Positions 27,039-36,118 are shown, counted from the first letter of the stretch. The stretch is 64,000 nt of DNA from Bacteroidales bacterium UBA1309 (GCA_002307185.1 DBTT01000016.1:24338-88337), one strand, 5' to 3'. Numbers and translations: made by a program. The notes: a model not told the origin generated them from the sequence alone.

Positions 27039-28007
27039 ATGGCAGAAATAGCAAAAGACAAGTTGCTTCATATGTACAAGCTTATGCTTGACATTCGTAA
27101 CTTCGACAACAAGGTGAATCAGATGGTAAAAAAAGGCAAGGTGCCTGGAATGACACACTTTTCTGTGGGAGAAGAGGCTGCCAATGTGGGTGCAATAGCA
27201 GCTATTAGCCACGGCGATCTTATCACTTCCAATCACCGCGGACACGGACAAAGCATTGCCATGGAGATCGACCTGAACGGAATGATGGCCGAAATCATGG
27301 GCAAAGCCAACGGAACTTGCAAGGGGAAAGGTGGTTCCATGCACATCGCTGATTTGGACAATGGAAATTTAGGCGCCAACGGAATTGTAGGTGGAGGTAT
27401 GGGCATGGCCATCGGTGCAGCCCTGACTCAGAAGATGAAAAACACGGGCAAAATCGTTGTGTGTTGCTTTGGTGACGGAGCTTGCAACGAAGGCACTTTT
27501 CACGAATGCGTGAACTTGGCTTCCATTTGGAAACTTCCGGTGATCTTCTATTCCATCAACAACAAATATGGCATCAGCACTCCTATCAGCAGCGTCATCA
27601 ACATCGAGTACAATTATCTTCGTGCTGCTTCTTACGGCATCCCCGGATATCTGATTGAAGATGGAAACGATTTGCTAGCCGTATATGAGAAATTCCAAGA
27701 AACCGTAAAATACGTGCGCGAAGGTAATGGACCGGTCTTGCTTGAGACACTTACTTATCGTTGGTTTGGACACTCTTCGTCTGACCCGGGAAAATACCGC
27801 ACCAAGGAAGAGGTGGACGAATGGAAGAAGAAAGATCCAATTGTGAGAATCAAGGCTTACATGATTGAAAAAGGGATCGCTACCGAAGCAGAATTGGATG
27901 AACTGGATGCGACATCAAAAGCAACCGTGGAAGAGTCTGTGAAATTTGCGCAAAGCAGTCCTGAACCGACTTTTGAATCTGCCTTCGAGGATATTTTTGC
28001 AGATTAG
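27039..28007 (+). CDS. 2-oxoacid/acetoin dehydrogenase E1 component, alpha subunit
   Basis: Thiamine-diphosphate-dependent decarboxylase subunit of a pyruvate or acetoin dehydrogenase complex, 322 residues. The ThDP/Mg motif starts GDGACNEGTFHE near residue 148 and continues to YSINNKYGIS about 28 residues later, as in E1-alpha and AcoA. An HRGHGQ active-site loop lies near residue 67 and the phosphorylation-loop region YRWFGHSSSDPGKYR near 245. Two-subunit E1 (alpha plus beta) is the type found in Gram-positive PDH and in acetoin dehydrogenases. The substrate cannot be decided from motifs; a complete complex with no other PDH in view makes pyruvate plausible. First gene of a four-gene operon. 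Confidence 0.92.
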   Translation: MAEIAKDKLLHMYKLMLDIRNFDNKVNQMVKKGKVPGMTHFSVGEEAANVGAIAAISHGDLITSNHRGHGQSIAMEIDLNGMMAEIMGKANGTCKGKGGSMHIADLDNGNLGANGIVGGGMGMAIGAALTQKMKNTGKIVVCCFGDGACNEGTFHECVNLASIWKLPVIFYSINNKYGISTPISSVINIEYNYLRAASYGIPGYLIEDGNDLLAVYEKFQETVKYVREGNGPVLLETLTYRWFGHSSSDPGKYRTKEEVDEWKKKDPIVRIKAYMIEKGIATEAELDELDATSKATVEESVKFAQSSPEPTFESAFEDIFAD

Positions 28008-28068
28008 CCAGCAGCACCAATAACCAACTATTGAAACTTCAAAAAAACAAAATAGAGACATTAATATA

Positions 28069-29070
28069 ATGAATAACGAAACAAAATTAATGACGGTCAG
28101 AGACGCGATCATTACTGCCATGTCAGAAGAGATGCGTCTGGACGAAAATGTATTCCTCATTGGAGAAGATGTGGGCATATTCGGAGGTGATTTTGGAACA
28201 TCCGTAGGTATGCTCGAAGAATTTGGCAAAGAACGCGTGCGCGACACTCCTATTTCGGAAAATGCTATTTCGGGTGCGGCTATCGGTGCTGCCATGACTG
28301 GAATGCGTCCCATTGTGGATGTTACTTTCATGGACTTTATTGTTTACATGATGGACAACATTGTCAACCAAGCTGCAAAAACCCGCTATATGTTTGGAGG
28401 CAAAGGGCAAGTGCCTGTGGTATTCCGCTGTGCCGCCGGTTCGGGTGTCGGTTCGGCCGCCCAACACTCCCAATCACTCGAATCTTGGTTCTGCCACATC
28501 CCCGGATTAAAGGTCGTTGCCCCTGGAACCCCTGCTGATGTCAAAGGCTTGTTGAAGGCTGCTGTGCGCGACAACAATCCCGTAATCTTCCTAGAGTACA
28601 AGGCGCAATACAACGTAAAAGGAGAGGTGCCTACCGATCCTAATTTTGTGTTGCCGTTAGGAAAAGCCGAGATCAAGAAAGAAGGAAAGGATGTGACGGT
28701 GGTGACTTATGGCCGCATGCTGGAACGTGTGTTGCAAGCTGCTCAAGAAGTGGAAGAATCGGACGGGGTGAGCGTGGAAGTGGTCGATTTGAGAACACTT
28801 ATTCCTTTGGATAAGGAAGCTATTCTTGACTCCGTGAAAAAGACCGGGCGAGTGCTGCTGGTGAACGATGCACACAAAACAAATGGTTTCATCGGCGAAA
28901 TTTCGGCAATCATTTCCGAAAGCGATGCTTTTGACTACCTGGATGCTCCTATCTTGCGTTTGGCCGCTGAAGATGTGCCAATCCCATACAACCACGCACT
29001 TGAAAACGCAATGATTCCGAATGTTGATCGTATTAAAAAGAACATCCTCAACTTAGTAAACAAAAGATAA
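28069..29070 (+). CDS. 2-oxoacid/acetoin dehydrogenase E1 component, beta subunit
   Basis: Beta subunit completing the E1 heterotetramer, 333 residues, transketolase-like pyrimidine-binding and C-terminal domains. Recognisable stretches are LIGEDVGIFGGDFGTSVG near residue 25, RDTPISENAISGAAIGAAM near 56 (Glu that activates ThDP), and VEVVDLRTLIPLDKEAIL in the C-terminal domain. 61 bases after E1-alpha and 12 before E2, clearly cotranscribed. Confidence 0.94.
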   Translation: MNNETKLMTVRDAIITAMSEEMRLDENVFLIGEDVGIFGGDFGTSVGMLEEFGKERVRDTPISENAISGAAIGAAMTGMRPIVDVTFMDFIVYMMDNIVNQAAKTRYMFGGKGQVPVVFRCAAGSGVGSAAQHSQSLESWFCHIPGLKVVAPGTPADVKGLLKAAVRDNNPVIFLEYKAQYNVKGEVPTDPNFVLPLGKAEIKKEGKDVTVVTYGRMLERVLQAAQEVEESDGVSVEVVDLRTLIPLDKEAILDSVKKTGRVLLVNDAHKTNGFIGEISAIISESDAFDYLDAPILRLAAEDVPIPYNHALENAMIPNVDRIKKNILNLVNKR

Positions 29071-29082
29071 AGAAAGGGGATT

Positions 29083-30174
29083 ATGGAAGATAAAAAACTT
29101 AGGGCAACACCTGCAGCCCGCGCCTTGGCCAAACGCTTGGGGGTGGATCTGTTGAATGTGTTGGGCACCGGAGCCAAAGGCCGCATACACAAAGACGATG
29201 TGGCGGGCTTCAACTACGAGAAAAAAGTGCATGTCTCTCCGCTGGCCCGTCGCATAGCGGAAGAACACAATATTGATCTGGCTGGAATTACAGGTTCTGG
29301 ACACCACGGGAAAATCATGAAGGATGATGTCCTTCAGTTGGTTTCGGATCCGAAAGTGAAAGCCTTGTTTACCCGTGACGAGTTGCATGGTACTCCTCTT
29401 GTGGTGAAAGCTGCCGCCGCCACAAAAGCAGCAACATCTGCTCCTGCAGCCCCATCCCCATCAGCGGCCGTCCCTGGCGAAACAGAAGTGGTGCCGATGA
29501 CCATGATGAGGAAGATCATTTCCAAGCGTATGACCGAAAGTTACTTTGGTGCGCCAACTTTCATTCAGACGTGGGAAGTGGATATGAAAGAGATGAACGC
29601 GCTACGTGCCAAGCTGCTCGACCCAATCAAGGAAAAGACCGGCAAAAAAATTACCGTTACCGACCTCATCTCCCTTGCTGTGGTGCGCACATTGGTGAAG
29701 CACAAATGGATCAACTCCAGCCTTTCTCCTGACGGAAATGAAGTGACTTTCCACAACTACGTCAACCTCGGTGTTGCAGTAGGTATGGAAGACGGATTGT
29801 TGGTGCCGGTAGTGAAAAATGCTCATAAAATGTCTATCAGTGAATTGGTTATCGCCATGAAGGATCTGACCGAACGCACTATTTCTAAAAAATTGAAACC
29901 GGACGAACAAGCCGGAAGCACATTCACTATTAGCAACCTGGGCATGTATGGCGTGAGTCATTTCACGGCTATCATCAACCAGCCCAACGCAGCCATCCTG
30001 AGTGTCTCTTCAACTGTGAAAAAGCCCGTTGTAGTCAACGACGAGATTGTCATTCGCCCGATGATGAACATGAGCCTCACCAGCGACCACCGTCTGATCG
30101 ACGGATTGGGTGCTGCCAAATTCATGACCGATTTGAAGGCTTTGATGGAAAATCCGTTTACATTATTGATTTAA
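29083..30174 (+). CDS. Dihydrolipoamide acyltransferase (E2) lacking a lipoyl domain
   Basis: Core acyltransferase of the complex, 363 residues. Two peripheral-subunit-binding domains lie in tandem at the N-terminus (about 8-40, ATPAARALAKRLGVD; about 50-83, VSPLARRIAEEHNID). An Ala/Pro-rich linker follows (APAAPSPSAAVPG, about 118-130), and then the catalytic CAT domain with the active-site DHRLIDG (His336, Asp340). No lipoyl domain precedes them, and only 12 bases separate this gene from E1-beta, so none can be hidden by a wrong start. The swinging lipoyl arm must come from the next gene product. The stop codon TAA (30172-30174) precedes the E3 start by 71 bases. Confidence 0.93.
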   Translation: MEDKKLRATPAARALAKRLGVDLLNVLGTGAKGRIHKDDVAGFNYEKKVHVSPLARRIAEEHNIDLAGITGSGHHGKIMKDDVLQLVSDPKVKALFTRDELHGTPLVVKAAAATKAATSAPAAPSPSAAVPGETEVVPMTMMRKIISKRMTESYFGAPTFIQTWEVDMKEMNALRAKLLDPIKEKTGKKITVTDLISLAVVRTLVKHKWINSSLSPDGNEVTFHNYVNLGVAVGMEDGLLVPVVKNAHKMSISELVIAMKDLTERTISKKLKPDEQAGSTFTISNLGMYGVSHFTAIINQPNAAILSVSSTVKKPVVVNDEIVIRPMMNMSLTSDHRLIDGLGAAKFMTDLKALMENPFTLLI

Positions 30175-30245
30175 TGTACAAACGCATCCAATTGCGTCTT
30201 GAAAACAATCGATTAACAACAAAAAGAAAAATAAAAAACAAAAAT

Positions 30246-31958
30246 ATGGCTTTTGAAATAATCATGCCCAAAGCGGGAATCGATATGACCGAAGGGCAAA
30301 TCGTAAAATGGCTAAAACAAGAAGGCGACCAAGTCACTGAAGGGGAAATTATCCTCGAAATCATGACAGACAAAACAAGCATGGAGATCGAAGCGGAAAC
30401 TTCGGGTGTCTTGCTCAAAATTCTCCGTCATGATGGCGAAACTGTGCCTGTCACAGAGGTGATTGCTTACATCGGCAAACCAGGAGAATCGTTGGATACT
30501 CAGACTCTGTCGGAGGACTCAGTGCCAGCCCCGCAACCTGTAGCGAGCGAACAACCTCTTGCCAGCATTGCTGACGACAGTTACCACCTAGCTGTGATTG
30601 GCGGTGGGCCCGCAGGGTATTTTGCGGCCATCCGTGCGGCTCAATTGGGTGCGAAAGTGGCTATCGTGGAGAAAAAAGTGTTTGGAGGTACTTGCTTGAA
30701 CGTCGGTTGTATCCCAACCAAAACGTACTTGAAAAATGCTGAAATCATCGAGGCGATAGAAATTGCTGCCGGACGTGGTATCAAGTTTGACAGCACCAAG
30801 TATTCCATCGACATGGAAAAAGTGGTTGGTTTCAAAGACGGTGTTGTGAAAAAGCTGACCATGGGTGTTGAAGTCTTGCTGAAGAGCAATGGCGTTGACA
30901 TTTTCCGTGGCGTGGGCAAGATCAACAAGAACAAGGATGTGGTTGTGAACGGCTCTCAAATCATCAAAGCCGATAAGATCATTTTGGCAGGTGGTTCGAA
31001 AGTTTCGAAAATCAATATCCCGGGCATCGAAAACCCACGCATTCTTTCCAGCGATGAGATTTTGTCCCTCAAAGAAGTTCCGGAAACGTTGACCATCATT
31101 GGCGGCGGTGTTATCGGCATCGAAATGGCTCTTGCCATGCACGCCATCGGGAGCAAAATCACCGTGGTGGAGATGATGGATCGCATCGTTCCGGCTATTG
31201 ATGCGGAAGCTTCTAAATTCTTGGCCGATACCTTGAAGAAGAAAGGAATCAAGATTTTGACTTCTGTCTCCATTGTTGGCATCGAAGAACGCGGCAACAA
31301 ACTCCAAGTGAAATTGGCAAATGGCGAAGTGATCGAATCGGACAAAGCCCTTCTTTCTATCGGACGTGTGCCGGATTTGGATGGAATCGGAGAAGTGGAA
31401 TTTGAAATCGAACGTGGCAAAATCAAGGTCGATCCATACATGGAAACCAGCATCAAGGGGATCTATGCACCGGGCGACGTGAACGGCATCAAGATGTTGG
31501 CACACGTGGCATTCCGTATGGGAGAAGTAGCTGCCGAAAATGCGGTGAAAGGCAACCACCGCACGGTGAAATTGGCTTCCGTGCCATCTGTTGTTTACAC
31601 CTCTCCGGAAGTGGCCATGGTGGGATTGACCGAAGCACAAGCCCGTGAGCAATACGAAAACATCCGCATCGGGCGTTTCGATTTTGCGGCCAACGGTCGT
31701 GCCTTGGCATCAGGCGACAATCACGGTTTCGTGAAAGTGATTGCCGATGCTAAATATGGCGAGATCCTGGGCGTGCACATCGTGGGACCTTCGGCTGCCG
31801 AAATCATCAACCAAGCCTCTTCGATGATGGAATTGGAAATCACGGTGGATGAAGTGGTGAAAACAATTTATGGCCACCCAACGTATTCCGAAGCCCTATA
31901 CGAAGCTTTTGCAGACGTTTTGGGAGAATCTATCCACGTGCCAAGAAAGAAAAAATAA
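30246..31958 (+). CDS. Dihydrolipoamide dehydrogenase (E3) with N-terminal lipoyl domain
   Basis: Flavoprotein that reoxidises dihydrolipoamide with NAD+, 570 residues from ATG 30246 (MAFEIIMPKAGIDMTEGQ). The frame is open for 72 more bases upstream but without family similarity. Residues 1-80 are a biotinyl/lipoyl domain with the modified Lys43 in MTDKTSMEIE. After a Pro-containing linker (about 88-115), the E3 body starts with the FAD motif GGGPAGYFAA, the redox disulphide GGTCLNVGCIPTK, the NAD motif IGGGVIGIEMALAM, and the C-terminal dimerisation His/Glu in YGHPTYSEALYEAF. Lipoyl-E3 fusions are known, for example in clostridial acetoin systems and pneumococci. Here the fusion carries the only lipoyl domain encoded in the operon. 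Confidence 0.95.
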   Translation: MAFEIIMPKAGIDMTEGQIVKWLKQEGDQVTEGEIILEIMTDKTSMEIEAETSGVLLKILRHDGETVPVTEVIAYIGKPGESLDTQTLSEDSVPAPQPVASEQPLASIADDSYHLAVIGGGPAGYFAAIRAAQLGAKVAIVEKKVFGGTCLNVGCIPTKTYLKNAEIIEAIEIAAGRGIKFDSTKYSIDMEKVVGFKDGVVKKLTMGVEVLLKSNGVDIFRGVGKINKNKDVVVNGSQIIKADKIILAGGSKVSKINIPGIENPRILSSDEILSLKEVPETLTIIGGGVIGIEMALAMHAIGSKITVVEMMDRIVPAIDAEASKFLADTLKKKGIKILTSVSIVGIEERGNKLQVKLANGEVIESDKALLSIGRVPDLDGIGEVEFEIERGKIKVDPYMETSIKGIYAPGDVNGIKMLAHVAFRMGEVAAENAVKGNHRTVKLASVPSVVYTSPEVAMVGLTEAQAREQYENIRIGRFDFAANGRALASGDNHGFVKVIADAKYGEILGVHIVGPSAAEIINQASSMMELEITVDEVVKTIYGHPTYSEALYEAFADVLGESIHVPRKKK

Positions 31959-31974
31959 GGCAATGACATAAAAA

Positions 31975-32036
31975 AGAACCTCATTTTTGATTTATATCCG
32001 GTTTGCCATACTCGACAAATGAAATCATGAGGTTCT
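31975..32036 (+). terminator. Hairpin after the dehydrogenase operon
   Basis: Perfect 10-base arms AGAACCTCAT (31975-31984) and ATGAGGTTCT (32027-32036). GATTT/AAATC can extend the stem across a small bulge; AAAATA follows rather than a T-run. Likely mRNA 3'-end hairpin, 16 bases after the E3 stop. Confidence 0.6.
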
Positions 32037-32053
32037 AAAATACACTTTAATCA

Positions 32054-32083
32054 TTTGAGAGAACCGATTTCTGCTTATCTTCG
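32054..32083 (+). promoter_or_regulatory. Putative promoter of the lipoate ligase pair
   Basis: TTTG (32054-32057), an 18-base spacer, then TATCTTCG (32076-32083), one base off the TAnnTTTG consensus. It suggests that the ligases can be transcribed apart from the dehydrogenase operon. Confidence 0.5.
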
Positions 32084-32124
32084 CATGGCAGTAAATGGGT
32101 TCTCTCTATTTTCACAGCGAATAT

Positions 32125-32150
32125 GCACATTGGCACATTCGCCCATTCGC
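32125..32150 (+). repeat. Degenerate GCACATT repeats before lplA copy 1
   Basis: GCACATTGGCACATTCGCCCATTCGC contains three imperfect units of about 9 bases. An upstream ATG (32123) reads through it in frame with the ligase, which would give a false 12-residue extension. Confidence 0.45.
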
Positions 32151-32158
32151 AAAAAAAC

Positions 32159-33139
32159 ATGATCTATATTCTTGGCAAATTCCACCGTCCACAATTCAAC
32201 TTGGCCATGGAGGAATATTGTTTCCGTAAACTTGCGCAGCAGGATAAAATCTTCATGCTGTGGCAAAACGAGCCATCCATCATTGTGGGTAAGCACCAAA
32301 ACACGCTGGAGGAAATCAACACGCAATATGTGAGGGAACAGGGGATACACGTGGTTCGCCGTGTTTCAGGAGGCGGCACCGTTTATCACGACCTCAACAA
32401 CCTGAATTTTACAATCATTTCCAACGAAAAGAACGGGATCGGGTTCGACCTCAAGGAATTCACCAAACCGATCATCGAAACACTCGCACGATTGGGGGCC
32501 ACCGCTGAATTATCTCCCAGAAACGATCTCCGCATCAACGGAAAGAAGATTTGCGGCACAGCCCAAGCCTATGTCAACGGACGGATGATGTTTCACGGCT
32601 GCCTGCTGTTTGATTCAGATCTTTCGGCGTTGTCCAAGGGATTGAAGGAACCCAAGGAGGTTATTCAATCCAAAGGTGTAAAATCTGTGCGGAGCGAGGT
32701 GGATAATATCCGGCCACATTTGTCCGAAAAAATATCTGTGCATGAATTTGCCGGTAGGATTCTCGAAACGGTGAAGCAGTCCTATCCCGAGATGACCGAA
32801 TACCATTTCAACGAACAAGAACTGGCTTTGTTTGAAAAGGAAGCGGACGGGAAATATTCCGATTGGGAATGGAATTATGCCCAGTCGCCACCATTCACCA
32901 TCGAAAAGAAAACAAATTTCACCGATGGAGAGATTCGGGTAAAAGCCTCTGTCAAAATGGGGCGTATCGTTCAAGTGGAACTGCAGACTCCTTTTGGCGA
33001 ACTGAAGCAATTGGAACAAACAATTGCCGGAGCGAAATATACTCGCCAGGATTTGAAAGAAAAATTAGAGGAAATAGAGGCTGGAAAGTGGATCCGGGAG
33101 TTTTCGATCGATGAACTCACGGAAGCCATTGTACGGTAA
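32159..33139 (+). CDS. lplA: Lipoate-protein ligase A family, copy 1
   Basis: Attaches lipoate to the lipoyl lysine of carrier domains through lipoyl-AMP, in the cytoplasm. 326 residues from ATG 32159 (MIYILGKFHRPQFNLAMEEY). The lipoate/ATP-binding motif VVRRVSGGGTVYHD, the catalytic-lysine segment INGKKICGTAQAY (Lys130), and an LplA C-terminal accessory domain from about 245 are present. It directly follows the lipoyl-E3 operon and precedes a paralogue, so its likely substrate is Lys43 of that protein. I prefer the internal ATG over the one at 32123 because the extension is repeat-derived and absent from copy 2. Confidence 0.92.
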   Translation: MIYILGKFHRPQFNLAMEEYCFRKLAQQDKIFMLWQNEPSIIVGKHQNTLEEINTQYVREQGIHVVRRVSGGGTVYHDLNNLNFTIISNEKNGIGFDLKEFTKPIIETLARLGATAELSPRNDLRINGKKICGTAQAYVNGRMMFHGCLLFDSDLSALSKGLKEPKEVIQSKGVKSVRSEVDNIRPHLSEKISVHEFAGRILETVKQSYPEMTEYHFNEQELALFEKEADGKYSDWEWNYAQSPPFTIEKKTNFTDGEIRVKASVKMGRIVQVELQTPFGELKQLEQTIAGAKYTRQDLKEKLEEIEAGKWIREFSIDELTEAIVR

Positions 33140-33147
33140 TTACTTTA

Positions 33148-33216
33148 ATGTGCCAATTAGTTAATGTGCCAATTGGCCAATATGAGAATTTGTACATTAT
33201 CATATTAACTCATTAG
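33148..33216 (+). repeat. Degenerate TGTGCCAATTAG-type repeats between the two ligases
   Basis: TGTGCCAATTAGTTAATGTGCCAATTGGCC contains two TGTGCCAATT units, followed by decayed units ending in ACTCATTAG. The reverse complement contains TTGGCACATTAA and relates to the repeats before nuoN and lplA copy 1. Confidence 0.45.
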
Positions 33217-33220
33217 AAAA

Positions 33221-34213
33221 ATGATCTACGTTGTCAGCAAATCATACAAGCCGCAATTCAACATTGCGATGGAAGAATATTGCTTTACCAAGCTAACGCA
33301 ATACGACAAGGTATTCATGCTCTGGATCAACGAGCCTTCCATCATCGTGGGCAAACATCAGAATACGCTGCAAGAAGTCAATATGAATTATGTGCGGGAC
33401 AACGGCATCCACATCGTTCGCCGGATTACGGGCGGTGGAGCCGTTTACCACGACCACAACAACCTGAATTATACGATTATCTCGAACGAGAAAAAAGGGG
33501 CTGAATTCGATTTCAAAACCTTCTCCGAACCAGTCATCGAGACGTTGAGCCAATTGGGCGTGGAAGCAGAGTTTACTGGGCGGAACGACATTGTGATCGA
33601 CGGCAAAAAGGTGTGTGGCAATGCACAGGCGTACAAGAACGACCGCATCATGCACCACGGCTGCTTGCTGTTCAACACCGATTTGTCCGTTCTGTCGGAA
33701 GCTTTGGAAATACCCAAAGACATGATCGACTCCAAAAGCGTGAAATCTGTGCGGAGTGCGGTGGCGAACATCAAGTCGTTCCTGAAAGAGGACATCAGCG
33801 TGGAAGACTTTTCGGGGAAAATCCTTCACTACATGAAGCAGAAATTTCCGGAAATGGAGGAATATATCTTTAGTGAACAAGAACTGGCAGAAATAGGCCA
33901 GATAGCCGAGACAAAATTCTCCTCCTGGGATTGGAACTTCGGTCATTCTCCAAAATATACCTTGACGAGAAATACCCGTTTCACCGGTGGAAAAATCCAA
34001 GTGTATCTCACCGTCAAAAACTCGGTCATAGAACACATTCAATTCTTCGGTACATTTTTCGGCAACAACAGTGATCTCTCCCTCGTGGAAGAAGCTTTTG
34101 CAGGAGTGAAATACACGCCGGAAGCCATCCGGGAGAAATTGGCAACGATCCACACCGCAGAATTCTTTGCCGGATTTACGGTGGATGAATTGGTGGAAGC
34201 CATTGTGCAATGA
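33221..34213 (+). CDS. lplA: Lipoate-protein ligase A family, copy 2
   Basis: 330 residues, a tandem paralogue of the preceding gene with long identical stretches (EPSIIVGKHQNTL; SKxVKSVRS). It has all motifs: IVRRITGGGAVYHD, IDGKKVCGNAQAY with the catalytic lysine, and the C-terminal accessory domain. Both copies have intact catalytic residues. They could therefore differ in carrier-protein preference (lipoyl-E3 here versus glycine cleavage H protein elsewhere) or in ligase versus octanoyltransfer roles; this is inference. The start at 33221 aligns with the start chosen for copy 1. The stop is followed by an imperfect AAAGGC/GCCTCTTT hairpin around 34237-34265. Confidence 0.92.
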   Translation: MIYVVSKSYKPQFNIAMEEYCFTKLTQYDKVFMLWINEPSIIVGKHQNTLQEVNMNYVRDNGIHIVRRITGGGAVYHDHNNLNYTIISNEKKGAEFDFKTFSEPVIETLSQLGVEAEFTGRNDIVIDGKKVCGNAQAYKNDRIMHHGCLLFNTDLSVLSEALEIPKDMIDSKSVKSVRSAVANIKSFLKEDISVEDFSGKILHYMKQKFPEMEEYIFSEQELAEIGQIAETKFSSWDWNFGHSPKYTLTRNTRFTGGKIQVYLTVKNSVIEHIQFFGTFFGNNSDLSLVEEAFAGVKYTPEAIREKLATIHTAEFFAGFTVDELVEAIVQ

Positions 34214-34359
34214 TTTTGCCCCTGTCGGAATCTTCAGAAGGCAGCAAAAAGGCCTCTGAGCCTCTTTCGGTAGATTTCAGTGTCGAACGGCAGCAATATT
34301 TCTTTATGCAGATTGTTTGTGAGCCGAATACTATGACCGAAAAATACCCAAAAGGCTGC

Positions 34360-34389
34360 TTCGTTCACTTCTATAAATAATTATCTTTG
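34360..34389 (+). promoter_or_regulatory. Putative promoter of the cydDC-like operon
   Basis: TTCG (34360-34363), an 18-base spacer, then TATCTTTG (34382-34389), a full match to TAnnTTTG, 55 bases before the first ATG. Confidence 0.6.
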
Positions 34390-34444
34390 TAGAAGATAAA
34401 ACCAGATTGGATCAGTTAATTTTATACCCACTCATTCTCAGACA

Positions 34445-36118
34445 ATGGTCAGTCAGAATCAAGAACAAGCAATACACTCTAATCAACCAAACGCCTCTCG
34501 GTGGCTGGGTCAAAGATTGGCCGAAGCAAAAGGGGCATACATTGTGGCTTCAGTACTTACCCTTTTAAGCGCAGGATGTTTTATCGTCTTTAGCTGGTAT
34601 TTGTCCGACTTCGCTGCTTTGTGGCTTCAAAAGGGACAACTCACGCCCAAATTCCTGATTTATGCCTTGGCATTTCTTGCGGGAAGATATGTTTTTGCCC
34701 ATTTCGCCTCACAGTCCAACTATAACGCCGGCAATATCATTGTTTCCAAGATTAAAAAGAAGCTCTACCCGATGTTACTCAACAACAATCAATCGGACTC
34801 CGTGTCGAGTACCCTGTTTGTGACCCGGATAAGCGATGACCTGAAGCCCTTTTTCGCCTTCTTCATTCCCTATTCCATTGCCTCCGTATTGGTCAGTTCG
34901 TTGGTGCTGGCAGTAAGTTTCTGGGTGGAGAAGTGGGTGGCACTGATACTGCTTATATCGTTGTTGGTGATTCCAATGCAGATGATCGTCATCGGCTTGG
35001 GGGCGGAGGCTCTTCACCAGAAGCACATCAACCTTTTCTTGAAATATTCCGCAGTTTTTTACAACCGCCTTCAAACCATAGCAGAGATTGTCAATCTAAA
35101 CAATTTCAAACCCCAATACAACTTCTTGTCGAAAAAGAGCCGCGAGCTGAACAAAGCGACCACCAATGTAATGCGAGTAGCCATTTTGTCGTCGGCTGTC
35201 CTTGAATTGTTTGTCTCGATTTGTATTGCCGCAGTGGCGATTTACTTGGGAATGAGCCTGCTCGGAATTATGACGGGACCCAACTATGGCAAAGGCTACG
35301 AGTTCCGCACCGCACTATTTCTACTCACCCTTGCTCCCTATTTTTTCTTCTACCTGCGAAAGTTTGTGAGTGCCTACCACGACCGCAACAAAGCCATCGC
35401 ATCGGCCAAATTACTCATGCCATTGCTCCGCGAGGAAACAGATGCTCCGCTCGTTGATGCACCAGAAAAACTAGAATCCTTTGAGATCAATGGCCTAAGC
35501 TATGCCTATCCCGATTCGCCGGTGAAAGTGCTTCACAACATTTCATTACACTTGCCCGCCAAAGGATTGGTGCTCGTGAAAGGAATTTCCGGTTCGGGAA
35601 AATCGACCTTGCTCAAGATTCTCACCGGAAGCCTTTTTCCCCTAGAGGGTATCGCTTCGGTCAACGGCCGAGACAATGGATGGTCGCACCAATGGTTGAA
35701 AGCCAATTCGTCCTACATGAACCAGTTTCCCTTCATCTTCGATGGGACACTCAAATACAATGTATTTCTGGAAAAAAGCGCTGAAAAGAGGGAATGGTAT
35801 CCCGAATTTCTCGACAAAATCATAGGAAAAAAAGAACAAGGCTGGCAAAGCGAATTGAGCCACAATGGGAAGCAGCTTTCCGGAGGTGAGAAACAATTGG
35901 TTACCCTTGCGCGGATGATCCTGCACCCAAGGCAAGTGGCCATCTTGGACGAGCCTACGGCAAATCTGGATTCCGGAACGGTGGAAATCATACTTCCCGA
36001 AATTTTGAAATTAGCTAAGCAACAATTGATAATCATCGCCTCCCACGAGAAAATCTTTGACTCTGTTGCCGACACGATCCTTAACTTAAATTGGGGGGAA
36101 CAAATGAACTATGAATAA
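34445..36118 (+). CDS. cydD: CydD-like ABC exporter subunit (membrane-ATPase fusion)
   Basis: Half of a heterodimeric ABC exporter of the CydDC type, which moves thiols or haem-related cargo and is needed for cytochrome bd assembly. 557 residues: six membrane helices to about residue 320, then the ATPase domain. The CydD-like membrane signature is GLGAEALHQKHINLFLKYSA near 182. The nucleotide-binding motifs are Walker A GISGSGKST (about 379-387), signature LSGGEKQLVTLAR, Walker B VAILDEPTANLD, and an H-loop ASHEK. It overlaps the next gene by 8 bases, so the two are translationally coupled. No cytochrome bd genes are in the window. Confidence 0.88.
   Translation: MVSQNQEQAIHSNQPNASRWLGQRLAEAKGAYIVASVLTLLSAGCFIVFSWYLSDFAALWLQKGQLTPKFLIYALAFLAGRYVFAHFASQSNYNAGNIIVSKIKKKLYPMLLNNNQSDSVSSTLFVTRISDDLKPFFAFFIPYSIASVLVSSLVLAVSFWVEKWVALILLISLLVIPMQMIVIGLGAEALHQKHINLFLKYSAVFYNRLQTIAEIVNLNNFKPQYNFLSKKSRELNKATTNVMRVAILSSAVLELFVSICIAAVAIYLGMSLLGIMTGPNYGKGYEFRTALFLLTLAPYFFFYLRKFVSAYHDRNKAIASAKLLMPLLREETDAPLVDAPEKLESFEINGLSYAYPDSPVKVLHNISLHLPAKGLVLVKGISGSGKSTLLKILTGSLFPLEGIASVNGRDNGWSHQWLKANSSYMNQFPFIFDGTLKYNVFLEKSAEKREWYPEFLDKIIGKKEQGWQSELSHNGKQLSGGEKQLVTLARMILHPRQVAILDEPTANLDSGTVEIILPEILKLAKQQLIIIASHEKIFDSVADTILNLNWGEQMNYE

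Noticed and set aside
30588..31652. Minus-strand open frame of 354 codons opposite the E3 gene
   Set aside because: Shadow of E3: low-complexity His/Phe/Asp-rich translation typical of antisense frames and no motif.
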